Assembly: GCF_000005505.3 (NCBI RefSeq)
Contig: NC_016131.3
Coordinates: 51,073,355-51,137,354 of the forward strand
Length of the DNA stretch: 64,000 bases
Direction of reading: 5' to 3'
From: Brachypodium distachyon
Taxonomy: Eukaryota; Streptophyta; Magnoliopsida; Poales; Poaceae
Shown here: positions 35,408 through 45,800 of the stretch, one piece after another
How positions within the stretch are numbered: the first letter of the stretch is position 1
How the letters are laid out: each line of letters begins with the position of its first letter
Position numbers and translations under genes: made by a program
The notes under the pieces: model-generated
What the model was told of the DNA's origin: nothing
Databases searched by the model: none
What the model saw: only the letters and a program-made list of their open reading frames with translations

Positions 35408-36791
35408 TGGTCCGTTTGTTGTGCAATCACTAGATTAATGCAATCATGCAATCAAAGTGACCTGAGCCGCGCGATCCGCGACCTGTGGCTGGGACGCTCT
35501 CCCACCTCCACTTAACTCAGTCTTTGCGATAACCCCCCGGCGCACAGGATTCTTTTCTTCTGAAAACCCCTTGCTAGCAATCTCCCAAATCTTCTTTCCC
35601 AAACAGACAGTTCCTGGTTCTCTGGCGGTATCGATCGTTCGCCGCCGCCGCCAACCGCGTCTCGCTGCCACCGCCCGGATGGCCGGACGATACAGGATTC
35701 GGACGCTCACTGCCTGAAACGATCCGCAAGTTTCCAGTGTCCCTTCGAGTCCTAAGAGAAGAGCTCAACGTCATGGTTGTATCCCTTCTCTCTCTCTCTA
35801 CGTATGGAAGAGCAAGGATAACAAAATCTTGTTCCTTGGCTGCATCCTACTAGTACTATCCCTCTCCTCTCATCTCCTCTCTCTCTCTCCTCTCTCCATA
35901 CGGACGAGAAAAGCAGTGGTGATTGCATGCATAATCGCAGGGGTAACTGCAGACTTGAACTACATATAAGAAGTATGAATGTTCTATAGTAGAACTTGGA
36001 ATGAACTAAAACTGACATGGTTCAGCTGACTAGTTAAACCATCACATGTCGATCAGGAGAACATAAATATTCATGTTCTGAAGTAGAACTTGGAATGAAT
36101 TGAACTGGTCACATACAAAGTAATCTAAATGACTATGTACAAGCTTATGTTTCTGAAGTTCATGTCCTTATCTAGTTTCAGTCAAGAAAGAACCTCCTTT
36201 CTCTCTCTACATATTGAAGAACAATTTCCCAGATTATTATTTTTGAACAAACATTATGAATCAAGCGTTTCACTATTTTTGTTTGTTGATGAACAGTATC
36301 AGGTTACTTTTCAATCCATAGAACAGTAGAGCACCATGGTTCCTCTGCTGCTCTTGCTCCAGAGACTAATTCATTTTGTGGTTGAGCTCTTCTCTGAGAA
36401 GGATGCGGCGACAGGGAGAGGAAGGGCGAGCTGATCGCTGTGGCTTGTTGAGCTCTGGGAACCGGCGGATCGTTTCAGGCAGTGGGCGTCCGAATCCTGT
36501 ATCGGCCGGCCGGCTGGGCGGTGGCAGCGAGACGCGGTCGGCGGCGGCGAACGATCGATAAGGCCAGAAAACCAGGAACCGTCTATTTGCGAAAGAAGAT
36601 TTGGGAGATTGATAGCAGGGGTGTTTTCAAAAGAAAAGAATCCTGTGCGCTGGGGGGTTATTGCAAAGACTGAGTTAAGTGGAGGTGGGAGCTCCGCACG
36701 AGCATCCCAGCCACAGGTCGCGGATCGCGCGGTTCAGGTCACTTTGATTGCACGATTGCATTAATCTAGTGATTGCACAGCAAACAGACCC
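35408..36791. mobile_element. MULE-type element with ~370-bp inverted terminal repeats
   Basis: The left arm begins TGGTCCGTTTGTTGTGCAATC and the right arm ends GATTGCACAGCAAACAGACCC. Both include TCACTAGATTAATGCAATC, TGACTTAAC-type stretches and a GC-rich core (GATCGTTCGCCGCCGCC). A perfect 9-bp duplication AAAGATAAA flanks it (35399-35407 and 36792-36800), as for Mutator-like elements. The centre (35770-36370) is non-coding, with a repeated phrase AGTAGAACTTGGAATGAA. No transposase is present. Confidence 0.88.
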
Positions 36792-37828
36792 AAAGATAAA
36801 AGGTGCCACCGAGTAAAAAAAAAACAGAGAGAGAGAGGGGCAGCCACAGTTAAGCTAAATAGCGATGCCACCAAATTTGGCATCTGCCATCTTCCTCGCC
36901 GTTGTAGAGACGTCGTCAGATAAAAAAAATAGAACCGGGTAGCTAATTGTTTCGATGTCAAATTAATTGGTGGAATAAGAATTAGAATCACTGTCCAGTC
37001 AACAACCCTATCTCTCTTCACGTGCTTGAGCTTGGAGGTGAAGTTGCACCTCTGCGGAAATTTCCCTACCCATCACCATGAGCATGAGGAGGCTAGATTT
37101 TATATTTCATTTGTGAGATCCAGATCCATTGCCGGAGGAGGAAAGTGGCTACGGCTGCTGGCTAACGAGCATGCTCGGTTCGTTAAGAGCTCAGATTAAG
37201 ATCGTTATCGTTAATGATCTGAGACCATTGTTCGGTTCGGTTCGTTAAGAGTTCGCGAGCGCTCGTTAAGCTCATTAACACAACAAAAGAGAAATAACAA
37301 CACAATACCGACATCAAAATAAGTTCCAATAACCACTCACAAAGTGACGTACGAGACGAGATCGCTAACGAACTTAACGAGCGCCAACGAGCTCGCTCTT
37401 TAAGATCGTTAAGCTTAATGATCTGAAAAAGAAGTCATGTTTGGTTCTTTAGTTAACGAACCGAGCCCTTAACGAACCGACTTAGCGAGAGTTCAATAAA
37501 ATTGTCGAACTTCGATCTTTTCGTCCAGGCCTAGAAGTGGCCAAGAAGGATGAACGTAGGAGCCATCGGGTTTGGGAGAAGAGCAGGATTTTTTTTTCCG
37601 AGGACCGGAAAGAGGAAATTTTGAAAGCATTGCGCCCTTGAGTGCCTAGGTGGTAGGTAGTGTAGGAGATGGAAAACCAAATTTTTTAACACTTCTGAAT
37701 CAATACAGCATCGCTTCTCTTACGAAAAACATAAGGACGGTCGCTCCGTACCCCTTCATAAAAAAGGCCACGACATGCATTAAACAATATTTCCTTCTCT
37801 CCTTTCCGCCATGCTCCGAATAGCACTT
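36792..37828. other. Intergenic, no gene seen
   Basis: Holds the foldback sequence at 37165-37515 and otherwise low-information AT-rich DNA. Confidence 0.45.
37165..37515. repeat. Foldback repeat built on GGTTCGTTAA / TTAACGAACC motifs
   Basis: CGGTTCGTTAAGAGCTC and TTAATGATCTGA on the left recur inverted (CCTTAACGAACCG, TTAATGATCTGA) on the right, with GCTCGTTAAG and CTTAACGAGC between. This is a MITE-like foldback of unknown class without a visible target duplication. Confidence 0.5.
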
Positions 37829-38080
37829 GGTCTTTTCAATTTTTTCAAAGATTGCACTGTTGGATCGTCACGAAATTTCACGATATAGTAGTAGACACAA
37901 ATCCATATGATCTCACCGAAGGGATCGGCGAAACATTTCTTGAGCCAGCGGAAAACATGTGAACAAGTCAGATGTTCATTATGTCCCGCACGGGTTCGAG
38001 AAATCCAAACAACACTCGATATTTTGAATTGTTCCGGAGATTCCATCATTGGACAGCGATGAAATTTCACAATGTGGTAG
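37829..38080. repeat. Dispersed repeat, copy A (with 41850-42066)
   Basis: Shares with 41850-42066, in the same orientation, the phrases CACCGAAgGGATcGgCGAAACATT (ambiguous bases in lower case), AGAAATCCAAACAACACTCGATATTTTG and GCGATGAAATTTCAC in the same order and spacing. Not coding. Confidence 0.65.
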
Positions 38081-39320
38081 TAAACAAAATGTCAGGCCCG
38101 AGACTTAAACCAACAACTAAGGAGAAGCAATGAACCAAGTTCGGTGGCCCACACCGTTAACCATACGAGACGCGCTCGTATATGCCCACAACGGTCGTTG
38201 AAGCCCAAGTCAAACCCATTCTACATACGCCAACGGCTTATGACTCACAACGGTCCATGACTTTCACTTATCCAACTCTACATACGCAACTACGGCGTAT
38301 GACTCACAATTGGAATAAGACCGAGATAAGGGGTTGCAACCTCCAAAGAGTTAAAATAAATCCCAAAGCCCTTTTGTTTGAGTGAACGGCCCTCAATTGT
38401 AGATACAAGATGAACTGTTGAACAAGCCACTGCATTGGGACCCGACCATCCACCCGGTATAACAATACAACAAGTGGAGGTGATAACTAGCAGTACTGGT
38501 ATTGCTCAACACCGTCTTCATACATACAAGAGAATTCCAAACGCTCAAACACAAGTCATGCACTCCAGGATCATACACGCATTGTGCATGACGTGCTTAA
38601 ACAAAATATAGTATCACAACACAAACTACTGTAGTAGAATTACATATTCGTAATACAGGTCTCAAACACAGGACACTTAAATAACTTACAAGCAAACAAC
38701 CGTAGGTCGAGTAGGAATAAAAGAGAAACTTAAATTCAGAAGCAGAAAACAAATAGAATACCCTAGATGGCAACCACCAGCCATCTCACAAGAGCCCAAC
38801 AAATACCCACGGGAGTAGCTGACTAAGGTAAACCAAGAAAAGCACCAATATGTGATCGTCATTTACACCTGTTCACCTGCAAATCTAGGAAAATCCTAGG
38901 TGAGTACAATTGTACTCGCAAGACTTAATCGTGCTTGATTAAGAAAAGTAAGCATGTAGTAAAATGCTAGAAACATGTTTTAGAACAGTAACAGCAAGAT
39001 ATGACAAGATAATAGTAATACACATGACCATGAGCATTCGTAGCATAAATAATGACATCTTTAAGATATCCACATAAACATGACCTCAGGTCCACAATGA
39101 CATCAATAAGATATCCACATAAACATCTTAACCAATTCAAATTTTCACAAGGAACCAGTCGTTGGCAAACACCAGCGGGCATCCCAGAGGTTATTCCCAA
39201 ATGAGGGTAGCAAGTCCCCAAGAGGGCAAAGCTGATCCGGAGGCACTCCTGGTGTGCTCACGAAAGGGCCCTAGGGTTATTAGTAGCATGTCGGTGGTCA
39301 ACCCGGTGGCCTCCAAAAAA
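38081..39320. other. Intergenic repeat-derived DNA
   Basis: 38090-38350 contains recurring ACATACGCC/ACGGCGTATGACTCACAA phrases and starts TGTCAGGCCCGAGACTTAAA, possibly an LTR remnant, but no ends can be paired. No gene seen. Confidence 0.35.
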
Positions 39321-39419
39321 AGTTAGATACCCGACGTATGGCTCGAGGCACCAAGTTAGATACTCGATGTATGGTTCGAGGCACCAAGTTAGATACCCGA
39401 CGTAAGGCTCGGGGAACCA
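39321..39419. repeat. 33-bp tandem repeat, three units
   Basis: The units start AGTTAGATACCCGACGTATG at 39321, 39354 and 39387 and end GGCTCGAGGCACCA with small changes. Because 33 is a multiple of three, it makes a short in-frame repeat (WCLEPYVGYLT) on the minus strand, in a frame with no other coding support. Confidence 0.9.
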
Positions 39420-42400
39420 ACAACTTGCCACCGTCTGCCACGACATGCTACCCTGCCTCTCTTACTTATCAGCTTTAAGTTGATTAAGCATCAGTTTAAT
39501 CCCAGCTTCTGCTGGCCAGAAAAATGAAACAATTCCTAGACATACTAGTTTCAGTTCTGATGCACAACAATAGAGCAGAAATTATCTGAGAGCAAGGCAC
39601 TAAATGAAAGTATAAAATTAATGGATGAATGCAACAAGCTCTGCTTGCCTTGTAGACGGAGAAGGTGCGGACAATTCCATATTTGCAGCACGAGGAAATC
39701 CGAATAGCCGAAACACCAATAAGAAGCAAATAACCTCCAAAAGAGCAAATCAAGACTAAGAAACTATTTGATAAATGAATATATGTATGCAATGCCTGCT
39801 AGGATAAAACAGAATTATTGGGGGTTGCTATTCATTGTGGACACTTGATCTTTTAGTTTCAGTTTAGTGGTGATATAATTTGTAATGTGGGAGAACACAT
39901 CTAATTGGATGCATGCTGATTTCAGATATGCAAAACTAGCTTGCTAACAACTAAGATGCATTAGGTAGTGGCCGGTTAACTTTAGTAAATTCTAATTAAC
40001 TCATTAGGTACTAACGACCCAGTTGGTCTACTAAATAACCTGTGGGGTTCGGTCTATGTGATTCAACTCCAAATAAATGGCTTCCAAGACAATAGGTGCC
40101 AGTAGTTAATCTTGCATTTGATCAAACCAGATTGCAACCACGGTTAGGAAAATATTGTCCCCAAGATTGAATAATGACATTTTGGGTATACTGATCAGTG
40201 AGGGAGAGCAAAATGTTAGTGGTTGTTATCAGATTTCTAAAGACCCTGTGACAAATAAATTTGCAAGCTACAGGTAGGGGAGACAAATAACTGGACTTAC
40301 AGATAAACATAGGTGGAGTTGACCACCAATGGGTCTTCAGCCAGCAGCCATAGGTCACTTAATAAATCGTGTGCTAAGAGTTTCAGCAAGCTACTAAATT
40401 AAACGATGGTTTGTGAGCCACAACAGAACAAATTTGACAACACCTAGCTAGTTGCAGTACATGGGCATGCTCAGCTATTAACAAGATCTAGTGAAAGCCC
40501 ACTGGAACTCGGTTCCCTTTTATCTAATGATGTGATTTTCGAATTTACTTGTGGTCTATAATTCACTGACTGCATACTGCTTAACAGAGTATCAACACTG
40601 TTAGTTTCTTTAGTACTGGCAGGTAAAGACCATCAATAGTGACTCAGTTTCTTCAAATGGTTCAGTTCTGCCAGTTGTTGAGATTCAAAATACAGAAACT
40701 TTCAGATCTTTTGCTAAGAAACAAATTAAAATTAACCATTCACTTCAAGATCTCAGAGAACTCACTAAGTATGAAAGGGATCAGTTAGCAACAGTTTTGT
40801 TTGACTGAAATTCTTCACATAGGGGCTACATGACATCTCAACTAACAGGTTGGTTTAGCTCTCTGCCTTTAACTGAACTCTCTGCAGTTAAATTAGAGGA
40901 TAACATAGCAGGGCCATTTGAAGCATGCGACTACAGACAGAGATAAGGCGTTCTTTAGAGCTCACCTGGAAAATGAAAAGGGAAGGCAACAACGATGGAT
41001 CTGAATGGGGTCGGCGGAGACAGTAGCCACAACCGTTTCCGCAATGATGATGGTGACAACGCCAAACCTCAGCCTTGCAACTACAGCGATGGTCAGTGCA
41101 TGCTTCCCCTCAGTTGAAGAAGAAAGGAGTAGGACAGTAAAGAGAAGAGCCACGAGCTTATAATTGTTGCTTGAAACTGGAAGTTCACTCACGAATGGAG
41201 ATGTTGGTCCTGCCGTCTCTCCCTGCCTCCTTTCCTTCATAATCTTGCATTTGCTTATTGATGCAAATGATTTTTGGATGAATGGAAGACTAGAGAGATG
41301 GGGATTGGACTTTGCAACATGCATAAGCTAATTCCTTCATCTTGGTTGGGATTTGGAGGAGAGAGTACATAGCACGCTAGAAGACTGGCAAGAGAAAAAA
41401 AAATGGGGAAGAAGAAGAAGAAGCACCTTCTTCCCATATTTATTTTAACAGCTGGCCTGGGGGCGGATTGCTCAATTGTATAAAGAGGTAAGAGAATACC
41501 TTTCTAATTACAATTAAATCGTTTTATGCATTGGAGGTGTATGAGTTGGATTTAATATCAATTTTGAATGCACAGGTCCGTAGAGGTCCAAATATTAAGA
41601 CACCGGAAACACTCCCGAGGACTTTGAGAAACATATTATATTATTCTCTGAATTGAGCTCAGATTCGACCGTCTGGGTTTTTATTTTGTTTTTCTTATTT
41701 TGCGTATCAAACTGTGCACAAATACAATCCAAGAGATAACCGAATTCCAGAAAAAAATAGTGACTGTCACTTAAAAAAAATATTTAGATGCCAAAAGTGA
41801 CGCAATGCATCAGATTATGCAGCTAACACAAAAGGTTTATGTTAGGCCATACATATACTAGTAAACCATCTTATGGATTTGAGTTGTTACACAAAATTCC
41901 TCATAATCCCACCGAAAAGATTGTCGAAACATTGCTCGAATCAGCAAGAAACATGTGCACATCATGCTATCACGCACGGCCGCAAGAAAAATCCAAACCA
42001 CACTCGATATTTTGGTATTGGCCGGAGATTTCACCATTTGATCGCGATGAAATTTCACGATTCTGAACAGCCTCGCCGGAGGGATTGCCAAAAAAAAAAT
42101 TCAGGCAACGAATACCTTGCGAGAGAGAAAGGTGGGAGGAGGAAGGAAAGAGTAGGCGACTGGAGAGCAAGAGGAAGAAGAAAGAAAAACATGAAAAGAT
42201 CATTCTGCCATTCTGAATTTAGAGAAGGAGGTATATTGAATCATGCTCTTTTTTTATTTGGAACGTTTAATCTGCAATGGGGTCTATTCATGAGGTATTT
42301 TGTTAACATCTACGTTGTGAGAAAAAAAGGCATGGAGCTCTCAAGTAAGTATTCCAACTTTGTTTAGATACGGATGTATCTACACACTAAAACGCATCTA

Positions 42401-42886
42401 GATACATATGTATCTAAACTAAACAATGTTGTAGACACGGAGAGGGTACATTTTGTGTTCCTTAGCAAGGCAGCTTGCCACTAGAATAGTGTCAAGAGAC
42501 GAAGATGAAGGGGAAATGAATCCCTACATAAATTTTGGACTGTCGTTTGTGAATATTGCACCCGCCCGTTCGGCCGTACCAGCTTATAGTAGAATATAAA
42601 TGTAGGGTCTGTTCGTAGAGAGGCACTGGCCGTTGGGCTTATGGGCGTCTCAACTGTTCCGGAACATCTGCTCTACTAATAAGCTGTCGGTACTGTTTAT
42701 GTTCATTTGTCTTCCTATCCCAAATGAAAACTGCATACAACCACCTATGATGGCCTCAAGAAAACAAAGTAATGTAAAAGAGTGTCGAAGATAATCTAGA
42801 CTTCTAAAAGGACACTACGGTATCCAACGAATTTTCCTACTGCTGTCGAGCACTCTAAGAAAAGACACCACGAAGGCCTGTTATAG
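39420..42886. other. Long intergenic region without recognisable gene
   Basis: 39480-40960 is AT-rich non-coding DNA. On the minus strand, 41437-40970 looks transcript-like (pyrimidine-rich leader, many small ATG frames) and ends at a donor-like CCAG/GTGAGC at 40965, but no conserved protein emerges. A dispersed repeat (copy B) is at 41850-42066, and a hairpin-like patch of GTTTAGATAC/GTATCTAAAC at 42363-42425 is probably a decayed Stowaway. 42600-42886 is likely the 3' untranslated part of the RH5 gene. Confidence 0.4.
41850..42066. repeat. Dispersed repeat, copy B (with 37829-38080)
   Basis: Same block order as copy A: a CACCGAAAAGATTGTCGAAAC stretch, then AAAAATCCAAACCACACTCG, ATATTTTG and GCGATGAAATTTCACGA. 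Copies differ by roughly a quarter of positions. Confidence 0.65.
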
Positions 42887-45800
42887 TTACTCCTCATCAG
42901 AATCACCAAATGTGATCTTTGTGGACTTAGGAGCATCTGCTGTGATTTCCTTGAAGTGGGAACCATAGATCTTTGATTCCTGCAGAAAAATGATTACCGT
43001 CATTAAAGCATACATATACAAAAAGCTAGATATGTCAAGACACAAATTGCACGTTTTATTACTATCTTGTAGAAAGCTAGATATTGTTGTTAAATGGGTA
43101 ATACCTGTCATGTTGCCACAAACATACAATTTAGTTACCAATGATAAAGAATAAAATAAAGACACTATTCAGAACTAACTGGCTAACAAAATAAACAGAG
43201 ATCGCCAACCCCGAGGACATTTTCTTACCACATCAATATTGAAGAAATTGTCACAGATTTATCAGAGATTCACCATTACACAGAATATTACTCATGCACT
43301 TCTTCTTGTGGTTAGAACATTTCAAGAATTATTGAATGACTAAAAAGATTGTGTTTTTTCGGTCATGGAAAATAACATCTGCCAATAATTGTCATTTCGG
43401 ACTGCGTCTTCAACTTAAAACATTCAGTAAATTAAAACACACAGGCTCAACAATACAAAAGCTCAATACGAGAAAAGGATTGTCATTGAATTGATTTATC
43501 ATGAATAGCTACCATGTGTGCTTTCAACTGTATTGTCGAAAAATTAATTTGCACTTCAGTAGTGGAAGTAAAACACAAATGACTAACTACTTGAAACACT
43601 CACACATAAGTTCATGTGCAGTAGCATAAGAAGCAACAACAGATAACAGCTCACCAACATAACCTTTTAGTAACATGTGAATCTAAGGAAGTTATCCAAT
43701 AGTTTCATATTTGAGCTAGTTAATACTAATTCATGCTTGTCAGGAATACATCTAATATAGCAGACTGATGTATCTGCGTAAAATATAACATGTGAGGCCA
43801 GCCAATACAGCTGTCTATACCAGGTGTGTGGTGCATAAGCGTAAAAATATAACGTACAGAAAGGAAGTATGACATATAAAGATTCCGGCTAACCACAAAC
43901 CTTTTTCTTGACATGCGTGCCAAATTTCATAAGGGCTGGAGGAACAACCTGGTCAGCCTCCCGCAAAACATTGACAAGCTCACCAGCAAGTCCCTGTATA
44001 TGGGGTTAAAATAATAGCATTACATGAGGTACGACTTCACTTTTATATTTTATGTGCATAGCGGGTACATGATCTCTAGTACCTTATCTGCTTGAGTGAA
44101 GAATGTATGTGCAACACCTTTCTTGCCTGCACGACCTGTCCTTCCAATCCTGTGAACGTAATCCTCAGTGGTCAAAGGAAAGCTGTAATTAATGACAACT
44201 TCAACATCAGGAATATCAAGTCCGCGTGAAGCCACATCCGTAGCAATCTGCATGGTTACAAAATAATGAACACAAAAATTTCAGAACAATATGCAGCATA
44301 AATAGTATAACAAACAAGGGACAGTTGACACTGACAAATGATAATTGAAAAGAAAAATAAAGCAAGAAAATGAAAAGGATGCAACACTTAGTACATAATT
44401 GCATATCATTGTCAACATCATGGTTTTACCATACTGCTAGAACCATTATATTTGGTAAACAATTTCATAATCATATTGGTAGAGGTTCATAATCAGCAAA
44501 AAAAAAGTTGGAAACATACACAAGCTCCACAAGGAGATCCTTTCAAGGTTCAATTTGCTAGTGAGCAAAATAAGATGCCATGTTTAAATGCTACAGTCAC
44601 TACAAATCCACAACTTGATAATTCAAGAGTATATGGAAGTTGGATAGAATAAGCACACCATTAAAGGGCATTTTCCTTCTTTAAATAAAGATAAAGCTTT
44701 TGTTCTATCATGCTGCGCCTTGTCTCCATGAACAGAAACGGCTTTCCACCCCCTTCAGAACAAACATAAATAGGTTAACTATAATGGAGGAAATAAGTTG
44801 TAGAAAAATTGACTTGCAGACACAGAATACAAATCTGCTACCTTTTATTAAGCATTGCTTCTACTCGTCCAGCTTCTTTCTTGTACAACACAAAAACTAA
44901 AACCCTGTTGCTGTTGCACCAAATACAGGATACGCAATTTTCTAAGATTGATATTGACTATAGAGTTGATGAAAGAAATTCTCTTAATTACCCATGTTAA
45001 TGTATATGTAATTAAAAAAGTATGTATGATCTGTAGCTACAATTCGAATAGAACAAGTTCTGCTATGAAGAACACTTTGGAATTCTTGCGGACATAAGCC
45101 TATGAATGGAACTGGGAAGTGGGAACCCAAGTACAATCCAAAGTTGCAAATTTGAGAGCGTATAGGTGAGCTGAAAATGGTTCAAGGTTTTTAAGCTGAG
45201 TAGCTGACCACCAATTTCTCCATTCAACAGTTCTAAATCATTGCTTGATCTTTTATCTGTCTTGCTACTCAGAAACCAGCAGCATATGAATTTTGTACTG
45301 CAATATCTACCTCTGCGCTCGATGATATTTGTCCAACAAAGCAACTAATCTTGAATCTCGTGCTCTATCATCCAATACTTCAACAATTTGCATCACATCA
45401 TGGTTAGCTGCAAGATCTTCCGATCCAACGACAACCTACAACAAGGTTTCACATAAATGATAAAACACAAGAAACAAGATATTTTAAAAGAAGAAAACAG
45501 ATAAACATTACCTTTATTGGGTTTGGATCCATAAACTCTTGGGCTAGCTGGTGGACAGCAAAGGGCCATGTTGCACTGAACATAACCATCTGACGTACTG
45601 CATAAGAAATTTTGTTATCATGCATCGCGAAGAAAGAAATAATTGTTTGGCCATGGATAGAGAAATCCAGAGTTAACTCCAGCAAAAATCCATACTAGTA
45701 CCCCAGCTAAAATCAAAATACACTGAGAACGGCCATGATAACTCCTTGACTCTTGAACACGATATGCGCAAATGGCCAAAGTACCATACCAGTTGCTTCT

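Noticed and set aside
34892..35515. 207-codon plus frame in GC-rich DNA
   Set aside because: Crosses the boundary of the long-TIR element at 35408, overlaps equally long opposite frames and shows no domain.
40962..41324. 120-codon minus frame as a small membrane protein
   Set aside because: The start is not supported, composition is leader-like and nothing conserved is visible.
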